Part shown: piece after piece, positions 40,431-48,385 of the stretch | How positions within the stretch are numbered: the stretch's first letter is position 1 | How the letters are laid out: the number at the start of each line of letters is the position of its first letter | NCBI GenBank assembly: GCA_002432715.1 | Contig: DJGJ01000067.1 | Location: 19,946-69,959, forward strand | Reading direction: 5' to 3' | DNA: 50,014 bases | Origin: Sphaerochaeta sp. UBA5849 | GTDB lineage: Bacteria; Spirochaetota; Spirochaetia; Sphaerochaetales; Sphaerochaetaceae | Notes under the pieces: model-generated | Told to the model about the DNA's origin: nothing | Database searches by the model: none | What the model saw: the letters and a program-made list of their open reading frames with translations, nothing else | Made by a program: the position numbers and the translations under genes

Positions 40431-42242
40431 ATGGTAAATCTGAGGAAAAAGGTTGTTTTTTTCTTCCTTGTCTATCTGATATGCTTCGGGGGGATTCTTT
40501 CAGCTGCTGAGGCGCTGATTACAACCGATCAAGTAACCGGCTATGGAATTGCTGACTATGAATTCTCAGTCAAGGGAAAAACCACCAAATTTGCTCTTTA
40601 CAATGCCATCGTCCCTCCAGATGGGGATGTTGTCTACCCCAGTAAGGAAGCATTCATCAGTGCCCTGGAGGCAAAGAAACAGACATTGGTCAACAAGCAA
40701 TTGTTCTTGAATGTAGAGTATGAGTATGCCTTTGCCTCTTTTGTCAATGGAATTGCGTATTATACCGTAACCTATACGGTGGAAGACTCCAGTACCTTGA
40801 TTGTGCTTCCCTACCCGAAATTCGACAACGATAAGACTGGATTCCTCTTTGGTCTGAAAGCCAAGGATACCAATTTGTTGGGTACCTTCGGCGAACTCAA
40901 TGCAACAGTCTATACTTCTCAGAACGATGGGACATTGCAGAATTGGGACGACAGGGAAGACCACCTTGAGTTTGACATCTCCAAATTCACTCTTTTGGGA
41001 ACATCCATCAGCCTGAATTTTGTCTATGAGCGGCGAAAAACAACCAAGCCGTTGGGTATCTATGACTTCGACCTCGATTGGACAGGCATCAAGTTCTTGG
41101 GTACTACCCTCAACCTGGAAACCGAGGGTAACTTCGACCCTTCGGTTTCTGCTCAAGTGTTTAATTATGACGTAAGCTGGACGGGTCTGAAAATCCTTGG
41201 AACAAATGTAAACCTTGCTACATGGGCGGACCTCAAGCCCATCACCGATTTTTCAGTTTTGGATCCCACCCTCTACGGATTTTCCTTCAGCTATGGTCCC
41301 TTCCGACAGAATGAAGGGAGGTATACCCTCAGCTCATTGGTGCAATGGGAAGAAAACATCACCAATTTCACCACCGAAACCACCCTTGCCCAACATGACC
41401 TGAAACTCTTCACCCGTCCGCTCTCCTTCAACATCAGGGTTGAGACGAACCAGAAAATGACTTCAGAAACGGTGGACAATGTACTGCTCAGTTCGACCCT
41501 TGGGACAAGCTTTCGCTTACCGCTGGGGCTTACATGGGGTACATCCTTTACAGCAGCAGTGAATTTTGTCCAGAACCAGAATATGAATCCACTGCAGCGC
41601 TACTACGAGTATGAGAACACCCTCGACAATGGCGGGCGCATCGACTACCTTTCCAGCCAGCACAAGTTCCGCAGGGGCTTGGTGTTCTCCTTCAAGCATG
41701 TATATCGTGACTATCCCCAGGTAGAGTATGATAGCGGGGACTACTGGTACATGGAAAGCAGTGCAACCTGGTTTCCGTTCATAGTCTGGCGGTTCAATCC
41801 CTCCATCCGATTGACCGGGTTCTATGCAGAGAATGTTATGTACAATTTTCTCCCTTCCGATGAGGACTTGAATGTTGCCGACTACTTCAGAGGATATCTC
41901 TCACGCTCAAGCAAAATTGCTGAAGTGAATAATAAACTTTCCTATGGCGGGGTAATGAATCTGAACATGACTGTAGACTTCATCGATTTCGGGTTTGCCA
42001 AATCGTATGCAAACCCCTTTCTCGATGTTGGCGTATTCAGCAATCCCTCCGAACCCAATGGGCGTACCGTCCTGGCGAGTGCCGGCATGGAAGGCTGGGG
42101 GGTCCTGAAAAGGTTCCCAAGCCATCCGATGCGTGTCGCCTTGGGGTTCAACCTCTTCGATGTCTACGATGCGCTGCAAGGGCGTATGGAGCCTATGGAA
42201 GTGGAGTGGGAGCTGTCTGTCAGCTTTGGGCTCTACTTCTAG
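40431..42242 (+). CDS. Outer-membrane beta-barrel protein with N-terminal POTRA-like region
   Basis: The 603-residue protein has a signal peptide (about 1-25), a globular region (about 28-125) that could be POTRA-like, and a barrel of alternating strands rich in Tyr, Phe and Asn that ends SFGLYF with terminal Phe, the usual BAM-recognition end. A repeated pattern, TGLKILGTNVNL and TGIKFLGTTLNL, lies at about 220-265. The last 70 residues (NGRTVLASAGMEGWG to the end) look like the final strands of an Omp85-type surface antigen. Function is unknown; it may transport protein or polysaccharide. Its stop overlaps the convergent glycosyltransferase gene by four bases. Confidence 0.75.
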   Translation: MVNLRKKVVFFFLVYLICFGGILSAAEALITTDQVTGYGIADYEFSVKGKTTKFALYNAIVPPDGDVVYPSKEAFISALEAKKQTLVNKQLFLNVEYEYAFASFVNGIAYYTVTYTVEDSSTLIVLPYPKFDNDKTGFLFGLKAKDTNLLGTFGELNATVYTSQNDGTLQNWDDREDHLEFDISKFTLLGTSISLNFVYERRKTTKPLGIYDFDLDWTGIKFLGTTLNLETEGNFDPSVSAQVFNYDVSWTGLKILGTNVNLATWADLKPITDFSVLDPTLYGFSFSYGPFRQNEGRYTLSSLVQWEENITNFTTETTLAQHDLKLFTRPLSFNIRVETNQKMTSETVDNVLLSSTLGTSFRLPLGLTWGTSFTAAVNFVQNQNMNPLQRYYEYENTLDNGGRIDYLSSQHKFRRGLVFSFKHVYRDYPQVEYDSGDYWYMESSATWFPFIVWRFNPSIRLTGFYAENVMYNFLPSDEDLNVADYFRGYLSRSSKIAEVNNKLSYGGVMNLNMTVDFIDFGFAKSYANPFLDVGVFSNPSEPNGRTVLASAGMEGWGVLKRFPSHPMRVALGFNLFDVYDALQGRMEPMEVEWELSVSFGLYF

Positions 42243-43393
42243 GACTGGTTGCCTGCAATACCGAATTTCAGTTTCATGATCTCTGCAGCGTCAGCTATAA
42301 TTTGTTTGGCAAAGGCATCACTGTCGAAAACCAAGGGAAGATCCTTGAAAGCCTGCTGCATCTTTTGTTGCTCAGACTGGTTCGAACTATAGGCTTGCAG
42401 GATGTCCACCTGCTTGGACACATCGTTTTCCACCCAGCCGACTTTTCGTCGTTCGAAGAAGATGGTGGTCGGCCATGCAGAGTACAGCAGGCTTGAAATG
42501 AGGAAAGGGCGTTGCAATGAAAGCGATTCCATCAGGGCATTGGCTCCCGCCTTTCCTGCTTGTACATCGCAAGCACAGATATAGTCCTGAATGTTTTTTA
42601 CGAATCCTGGAGTGTACAGCGGAAAATCGGGATGTTTTTCCTTGAACAGCTTGTAATGCACTTTTGTGCTGCCACTCAGCTCCCCGACGGTTATCACCTG
42701 CCAGTCGAGATTGCGTTCTGCTACCTCTTCCAGGAAATCGGCAGTTCCGATGCCTTCGCCGCCAAGATTGAGAAGAACGGTAAAACAATCTTTCAGCCCC
42801 AGCTTGCGCCGCGCTTCTTGTTTGCTCAGCGGTTTTGACTGCATGAGTTCGGTTTTCAGGGGGAACGGACAGATTCGGATGGTATGCTCCGGTTGTCCGG
42901 CACGGATTGCAAGCTCCTTGCCGATCTCGGTACAGATATAGAGGCGGTCGAGATTCTTGTTGATACCGAGATTCGGAGTGAATACGACATCGGCTGCATA
43001 TTCAAAAACCGGCACCTTCAATTCCAATACATCGACCAGCGGCTGGATCATTGACGCAGCAAGGAAGTGGGTAACAACAATCAAGTCGGGCTTGACTTGA
43101 TCAAACCAGATTTTGAAATCCTTGATAGCATGCGAATGGGTGGTAACATAGCGCACCCGCTTGGCATTGGCCGCAGTATCGCTTTTGGCATTGACCTTTG
43201 CCTCCATTTTGGGAAAGTGCAGCTGAAGACGCCAGTTGTATTTGCTGATCCAATTGATCATCGGCGATCCGACCGTAGCAAATAAATTTTCTACGACGGT
43301 AGTATGCCCAAGTCTCTGCAGTGCATCAGAAAGCGCCCTTGCCGGTGTAATATGACCCTTCCCTGCATCTACATACAAAAGTGCTATATGCAT
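42239..43393 (-). CDS. GT28-type glycosyltransferase (diacylglycerol glycosyltransferase/MurG-like), copy B
   Basis: The 384-residue protein has the N-terminal YVDAGKGHITPARALSDAL loop of MGDG-synthase/UgtP-type enzymes and the C-terminal nucleotide-sugar site CDVQAGKAGANALMESLSLQRPFLI. VLLNLGGEGIGTADF (about 207-221) is the middle glycine-rich loop. Such enzymes add galactose or glucose to diacylglycerol at the inner leaflet. It is clearly a tandem duplicate of the gene just upstream (43418-44542). A promoter of its own, six bases from the ATG, lies across the end of that paralogue. Confidence 0.83.
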   Translation of the reverse strand: MHIALLYVDAGKGHITPARALSDALQRLGHTTVVENLFATVGSPMINWISKYNWRLQLHFPKMEAKVNAKSDTAANAKRVRYVTTHSHAIKDFKIWFDQVKPDLIVVTHFLAASMIQPLVDVLELKVPVFEYAADVVFTPNLGINKNLDRLYICTEIGKELAIRAGQPEHTIRICPFPLKTELMQSKPLSKQEARRKLGLKDCFTVLLNLGGEGIGTADFLEEVAERNLDWQVITVGELSGSTKVHYKLFKEKHPDFPLYTPGFVKNIQDYICACDVQAGKAGANALMESLSLQRPFLISSLLYSAWPTTIFFERRKVGWVENDVSKQVDILQAYSSNQSEQQKMQQAFKDLPLVFDSDAFAKQIIADAAEIMKLKFGIAGNQS

Positions 43394-43399
43394 ACAGAA

Positions 43400-43428
43400 A
43401 GCATAGGAGGAAACCGGTCAATCTGCAA
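43400..43428 (-). promoter_or_regulatory. Leaderless-type promoter of glycosyltransferase copy B
   Basis: On the minus strand TTGCAG (inside the last codons of copy A), a 17-base spacer and TATGCT, then six bases to the ATG at 43393. Confidence 0.6.
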
Positions 43429-44542
43429 GTGATTTCACCTCATTGAGAAGGAGGTTGACGAACTGGTCGCTGTCAAACTGAAGTGGCAGTGCTTTCAGGT
43501 TGTACTCAATGCGTTGCTGCCTGGTTTTGTCTTCTGCAAAGGCTTTGAGTGTTATCATTTGTTGCTTTGGTTGTCGAATCACCCATCCCACCTGATACTC
43601 AAGGAAAAAGGTTTGTGTGTTGCGGGCGGCATGCAAAAGTTCATTGATCAAAAATGGTCGGCCCAACGAAAGGGATTCCATCAGGGCATTTGCTCCTGCC
43701 TTGCCGGCTTGGACGTCGCAGGCAAGCATGAAATGGCCGATATTGGAAACAAAACCGGGGGTATGCATGCTCATGCCGGGAAGTTGCTTGGCAAGCGCAT
43801 GGAACCGCTGCTTGCTTGCTTCTGAGAGATTGCCGACCACCACAACCTGCCAGGCCAGTTTGTTTTTGATCAACTGTTTGACCAAGGCAGTCGATCCGAT
43901 TCCCTCTCCTCCAAGATTCAGAAGAAGAGTGAAGCAATCCTCAAGGCCGAGGAGTTTTCTTGCTTCAGATTTTGAAAGTTTTTCCATCTGTTGGATGGAT
44001 GGCTGTAGAGGAAAGGGTGAGAGCCGTACCTGCTCTTTTGTATACCCTTGGGAAAGCAGGTTTTTTACCCCCAGTTCTGTAGGGATGAATAAACAGTCGA
44101 TTTTGCTGCAATAACCGGCCTTGGGATTGTTGAACACGTCGGCGGCATAGACAAAAATGGGAACCTTGAGGTTTGCCCGCTTGGCAATGGATGCAATGAC
44201 CGAGCCTCCCAAAAAATTGGTACAGAGAATGAAGTCGGGCTTGGTATGCTCATACCAAGAGAGGAAATCGCGGTTGGTATGCAGCCTGACCGCCAAGGCC
44301 CTGAGGACGAAGGCGATAAAATGTGTATCCATAAAACGGTGGTACAAGCGTTCTATGCGGGGATGGTGAAGCATAAAGCGCCACTCGTGTTTGCAATACC
44401 ACTGCCAAAATGGTGCTTTTAGTACACCAAACATATCAAGAAGACATGTTTGATAACCTGCTCGTTCCATCGCGTCGGTGAGGGCTTTTGCAGGGATGTA
44501 ATGGCCTTTCCCAGCGTGTACATAGAGCATTGCACCTAACAT
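43418..44542 (-). CDS. GT28-type glycosyltransferase (diacylglycerol glycosyltransferase/MurG-like), copy A
   Basis: This 374-residue enzyme shares with copy B the motifs YVHAGKGHYIPAKALTDAM, CFTLLLNLGGEGIGSTALV and CDVQAGKAGANALMESLSLGRPFLI, while other parts have diverged widely, so the duplication is old and the two probably differ in acceptor or sugar. The family forms membrane glycolipids from diacylglycerol and UDP-sugars; MurG activity is less likely given the UgtP-like N-terminus. The ATG is six bases after a -10 box without ribosome site. It is divergent from the GT4 gene. Confidence 0.83.
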   Translation of the reverse strand: MLGAMLYVHAGKGHYIPAKALTDAMERAGYQTCLLDMFGVLKAPFWQWYCKHEWRFMLHHPRIERLYHRFMDTHFIAFVLRALAVRLHTNRDFLSWYEHTKPDFILCTNFLGGSVIASIAKRANLKVPIFVYAADVFNNPKAGYCSKIDCLFIPTELGVKNLLSQGYTKEQVRLSPFPLQPSIQQMEKLSKSEARKLLGLEDCFTLLLNLGGEGIGSTALVKQLIKNKLAWQVVVVGNLSEASKQRFHALAKQLPGMSMHTPGFVSNIGHFMLACDVQAGKAGANALMESLSLGRPFLINELLHAARNTQTFFLEYQVGWVIRQPKQQMITLKAFAEDKTRQQRIEYNLKALPLQFDSDQFVNLLLNEVKSLAD

Positions 44543-44548
44543 GGGTGT

Positions 44549-44577
44549 ATCATATCCAATAAGACGGGCAGCAACAA
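44549..44577 (-). promoter_or_regulatory. Leaderless-type promoter of glycosyltransferase copy A
   Basis: On the minus strand TTGTTG, a 17-base spacer and TATGAT, then six bases to the ATG at 44542. Confidence 0.6.
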
Positions 44578-44593
44578 GTGCTGTTTATGCTTC

Positions 44594-44622
44594 TTGCATA
44601 GAGAATATCCTCGCGGTATAGT
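44594..44622 (+). promoter_or_regulatory. Promoter of the GT4 glycosyltransferase gene
   Basis: TTGCAT (44594-44599), a 17-base spacer and TATAGT (44617-44622). Unlike the divergent gene, this one has a leader with AAGGAG before a GTG start. Confidence 0.65.
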
Positions 44623-44645
44623 GCAACAACAAGGAGTGTTGCGCA

Positions 44646-45848
44646 GTGAAGATACTCATCACCACCGATTTCTACCTACCCGCGATTACGGGAGTGTCCA
44701 CCGTAGTGGTGAATGAGATGGCCATGCTCCCTGTGCTGGGTCACGAGGTAAGGTTGCTGACCATCGGCGATAAGCGGTTCTCGTATTATCGCGACGGTGT
44801 ATATCATATGAAAGCAAGCAGGATCAAGCTCTATGTTGATTCCTATATGACCTTTTCCTACAAAGACCGTTTGTTGCAGGATATTCTCGATTGGAAACCC
44901 GATCTCATCCACTCCAACAATGAGTTCTTCTCCATGGGGTATGCCAAGCGTCTCCAGGCTGCTCTGCACATACCTCTGTTGCATACTTGCCACACCGACT
45001 TTACCCGCTATGATGAGATGCAGAGAATCCGTCACACTTTATGGGATACGCTTATGGCTGCCATTGTCAAACGCAGAGTGAGTCGTTGTGACTTGCTCAT
45101 CAGCCCATCCTTTGCCCATAAGGCGATGCTGGAGCGGTATAGGATTTCCAAACCAATCGAGGTATTGCCAAGCGGCATCGACCTCAAGAGGTTCGGAGTG
45201 CGTATTGCAAAAGAGCTGCGTAGCAAAATCAGAGGCGATTTCGGTTTCGGGCCTGAGCATGTTGTCCTGATTTCCGTATGTCGACTGGCTTCTGAAAAGC
45301 GGGTGAACCGCACCATCGATGCTTTTTTCCTCCTCTCCCTTCTTGAGGATTCTGCTCGCCTTCTGATCGTCGGCGGCGGCCCCAAACTTGAGAGTCTGAA
45401 ACAGCAGGTAAAGGATTTTGGATTGGAGGACCGTGTGGTATTCACCGGCCCCGTCCCCTCAGAATCGATTCATCACTTCTACCAAGCCAGCGATGTGTTT
45501 GTCTCATCATCCATTCGGGAGTCACAGGGTTTGGGGTTTGTGGAGGCGATGGCCTCGGGCCTCCCTGTCATCCTCTGCGAGGATGGTTCGCTGGGGTTCT
45601 CAATTGAGGAGTCAGGGTGCGGGTTTCTCTATCACGATGAAAGAGGCTTCGTCACCATTCTCAGCTCCCTCATATCCAATCCTGCTGACATCAAGCACAT
45701 GGGAGAGCGGGCAAGAACGGAAAGCGAGCGTTTCAACCTTGATCGCTGGGCTTCCTCACTGAGCTCGCTCTGCTGCCGTCTTCAGGCCGAATTTTCGCTG
45801 AAGGTTGGTGACCAGTCGAATCAGCGAGGGCATGATGAACAAAGTTGA
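44646..45848 (+). CDS. GT4-family glycosyltransferase (diacylglycerol glucosyltransferase-like)
   Basis: The 400-residue GT-B enzyme has TTDFYLPAITGVSTVVVNE at the N-terminus, HTCHTDFTRY in the acceptor half, VLPSGIDLKRFG at the hinge, and the C-terminal donor site ESQGLGFVEAMASGLPVI with the E-x7-E pattern of GT4. This combination resembles alpha-monoglucosyldiacylglycerol synthases and sulfolipid/mannosyl enzymes. With the two GT28 genes divergent from it, a glycolipid pathway is likely. It starts at GTG with AAGGAG. Its last 93 bases overlap the convergent MMPL gene, in a tail (SLKVGDQSNQRGHDEQS) that looks non-essential. Confidence 0.85.
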   Translation: MKILITTDFYLPAITGVSTVVVNEMAMLPVLGHEVRLLTIGDKRFSYYRDGVYHMKASRIKLYVDSYMTFSYKDRLLQDILDWKPDLIHSNNEFFSMGYAKRLQAALHIPLLHTCHTDFTRYDEMQRIRHTLWDTLMAAIVKRRVSRCDLLISPSFAHKAMLERYRISKPIEVLPSGIDLKRFGVRIAKELRSKIRGDFGFGPEHVVLISVCRLASEKRVNRTIDAFFLLSLLEDSARLLIVGGGPKLESLKQQVKDFGLEDRVVFTGPVPSESIHHFYQASDVFVSSSIRESQGLGFVEAMASGLPVILCEDGSLGFSIEESGCGFLYHDERGFVTILSSLISNPADIKHMGERARTESERFNLDRWASSLSSLCCRLQAEFSLKVGDQSNQRGHDEQS

Positions 45849-48197
45849 GAGCATGCAATTCACCAGTGCCATGCTCATAAGGCTTCCGAAATAACGGACC
45901 GGGGTGTACGAGGCAAAGAGGAACATGATCATACCCCCGACGATGGAGATGGTGGTGAGAATAATTGGTCTGCCGGTTTCTCGAAGGGTTTCTGAAAGCA
46001 GCATTTCCACCGAACGGTTGTCAATCCCAAGTTTGTTCTTGTACCGGATGAGGAAGTGGATGGCGTCATCGATGCCTGCCCCGACTGCAATCGAGCCAAA
46101 GCTTACCGTGATCATATCGAAGGGTATTTGGAAGAAATACATGAAAATATAATTGGCCATGACACCGCTGACGATGGGGATGAGGGAATAGAAGGCCAAA
46201 GAGACTGATTTGAGAGCGATGAGTACAACCAGGAAGACCAGCAGCACGCTGGCATAGGTGCTCTTGGTCTGGTCGGAGAGCAGGGTCTCGGAGAAGTGCA
46301 GGCTTCTATGCGGCTCTCCACCGAGGGTAACCGTTGTTCCATCGGGCAACAGCGGCAGCAGCGAGATGACCGTATCCTCGATGCGTTTTGCACTGCCTAT
46401 GGTTCCCAAGGCTTGTTCCTGTGCATCGTAATTCTGCAGGATGATGGTCAACTTGGTTCCCTCGGGATTCATGATGGCCCCCATGTCTTCCTGTCCCTGC
46501 CGGCTCATCAGGATTACCATGCGGCTGAGCAAATTCAGGAGGCCGTCAGATTCAGGAATACCCTCTTTCTGGCTGTAGACCGAGTTTGCGAAGGCGACGT
46601 AGGAAGCGAATGAGAGGATATGGCGGACATCGTCGCTTGATTGTAGGACTGCTTGCTCGAAGGCATACACATCCTGCAGATTCTCACTCTTGAGGAAAAA
46701 TTGAGATTCCCCTTGGGGGGCCTCTACGGTGATCAGATAGGGTGTATCGCCTCCCATTTTCTGTGCAAAACGACGACTGGCCTGTCCCAGCGGATCTTTT
46801 TTCGGCAAGTAGGACATGTAGTTTGTATTTACCGGAATATGGTCACGAGTGACCATGTATCCGCCGATGACAAGGATGAACAACACAACAAAAAGCGGCC
46901 AGGCACGTTTCACCAATCGGTCGATTGAGACAACTGATTGTGCAAGATACCCTTTCTTATAGGTCTTCAGTTGCTCCTGCTTTGGAGGCACTACCAAGCT
47001 CAACAGAGCAGGAAGGTAGGTCGATGCAAGAACGGCGCAATAACCCACCCCGATTCCGACTGCGATGCCAAACTCCCTCAACGCCGGAGTTTTGGAAAAG
47101 AGCAGGCTCATAAACCCGATGACCGTGGTCATGCAGGCAAAGACGATGGTGCGAAGAATGTTTTGGGTGGACTGGATCGGGGTCATCCCTTTAGGATAGT
47201 CGGCATAATATTCACCTATCACATGAATGGCATAGGAGGAACCCAGATTGAGCACCATGCAGGGTGTGACGATGTTGACGATGGTAAGTGAATAGCCGAG
47301 CAGGCGCATCGTTCCAAAGGTCCAGATGATACCGATGACGGACATGGAGAAAGGCAGGAGCACGCTTCGTTTTGCTTTGAAGCTGAGATAGTAGATGGTC
47401 AGGATGGCTACGAAGCAGAGCGAGAGCAGAATGCTCAGGTCCCTTCCGAGGTAGTACATCAACCGATTGGTGAGAATCGCTGTGCCGTTGATGGAAACCT
47501 TGATGTCGGATTCCCTGAGTTCATCAAGGATGGTTGAGAGCTCATCCTCCATTTCGTGGGTCAGCGCAAAGGAGTCGAAACTGAACAACATGGCATCCAT
47601 GTCTTCGCTTACCAGGTAGTTCTTTACCAATGGATCGTTCTCGATCCGTTGCTTGAGGAGCTCTGCCTGCTCTTCTGTCCACACGTGTTCAGGAGAATTC
47701 GATCCGAACGGGACGCTGACCAAGCGGCTGCCGCGTTTTTCGAAGGTCGCGAAATCGAGAACGGAAAAGCTTTGGCTGAGATACCCGGTATTGCTGAGTT
47801 TCTGCATGACGGTGGTGATTCGGTTGAGCGTATCCGCCTCAAATAGGGCAGGACTCTCAACCATCACCAGATACGATGTGCTGTAGGCAAGCGTATCTTC
47901 GTTCGACGGGGCTTGTACCTCCGTGCTTGCTACAAGCTGGGTGCCGAGGGCGGTAGTCTCAAGCACCATGGTTTCGGGTATGAGCTCTTCAACAATCGCA
48001 GAGCTTTGTTGAGGAGCGTACTCATCAGACCCTCCCCGGTAGGTCACACCTTTGCCTGTTTCATTCATCAGGGAGTTGTAATCTGCATCGAGGTGTAAAA
48101 ATGAAGCGTGGTATAAAAAAAAGGCCGTAATCAGAAGAATCACAACCAAAGTCAATTTGCTGTGCTTTCCGACAAAGGCAAGTAAACTATGTTTCAT
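45756..48197 (-). CDS. MMPL/RND-family exporter
   Basis: The 813-residue inner-membrane protein has the two-fold RND layout: one membrane helix (about 15-30), a periplasmic loop of about 220 residues, a block of five helices (about 255-420), another helix (about 450), a second loop and a last block of five helices (about 645-790). VGAGIDDAIHFLIRYK in the second block and the related LGSSYAIHVIGEYY in the first are MMPL signatures. Members export lipids, hopanoids or drugs using proton flux. Next to glycolipid synthases, a lipid substrate is plausible. GGGAG precedes ATG at 48197. It overlaps the GT4 gene tail to tail by 93 bases. Confidence 0.9.
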   Translation of the reverse strand: MKHSLLAFVGKHSKLTLVVILLITAFFLYHASFLHLDADYNSLMNETGKGVTYRGGSDEYAPQQSSAIVEELIPETMVLETTALGTQLVASTEVQAPSNEDTLAYSTSYLVMVESPALFEADTLNRITTVMQKLSNTGYLSQSFSVLDFATFEKRGSRLVSVPFGSNSPEHVWTEEQAELLKQRIENDPLVKNYLVSEDMDAMLFSFDSFALTHEMEDELSTILDELRESDIKVSINGTAILTNRLMYYLGRDLSILLSLCFVAILTIYYLSFKAKRSVLLPFSMSVIGIIWTFGTMRLLGYSLTIVNIVTPCMVLNLGSSYAIHVIGEYYADYPKGMTPIQSTQNILRTIVFACMTTVIGFMSLLFSKTPALREFGIAVGIGVGYCAVLASTYLPALLSLVVPPKQEQLKTYKKGYLAQSVVSIDRLVKRAWPLFVVLFILVIGGYMVTRDHIPVNTNYMSYLPKKDPLGQASRRFAQKMGGDTPYLITVEAPQGESQFFLKSENLQDVYAFEQAVLQSSDDVRHILSFASYVAFANSVYSQKEGIPESDGLLNLLSRMVILMSRQGQEDMGAIMNPEGTKLTIILQNYDAQEQALGTIGSAKRIEDTVISLLPLLPDGTTVTLGGEPHRSLHFSETLLSDQTKSTYASVLLVFLVVLIALKSVSLAFYSLIPIVSGVMANYIFMYFFQIPFDMITVSFGSIAVGAGIDDAIHFLIRYKNKLGIDNRSVEMLLSETLRETGRPIILTTISIVGGMIMFLFASYTPVRYFGSLMSMALVNCMLSTLFIMPSLIRLVTNLQRKFGLKTAAERAQ

Positions 48198-48301
48198 GAT
48201 ACTCCCGAACAACGTACTAAGAAAAAGTATAGCATAGAGTCCTCATAATAAAAACATACCTGAATACCCAAATCAAAAGTGTATGGGCCAACAAGAAATA
48301 C

Positions 48302-48330
48302 TGGACACAGATACTTCTCATACGTATACT
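48302..48330 (+). promoter_or_regulatory. Promoter of the secreted-protein gene at 48386
   Basis: TGGACA (48302-48307), a 17-base spacer and TATACT (48325-48330). The leader of about 50 bases contains AAAGGAA before the ATG. Confidence 0.5.
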
Positions 48331-48385
48331 ATTTATGGTACTCATAGAAATATTCAATAGCTTAAAAAAAGGAATTACAAGCGTC

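Noticed and set aside
41090..41230. Repeated TGxKxLGTxxNL pattern in the second barrel as a possible tandem DNA repeat
   Set aside because: The similarity is at protein level, as expected for neighbouring beta strands; the DNA copies are not close repeats.
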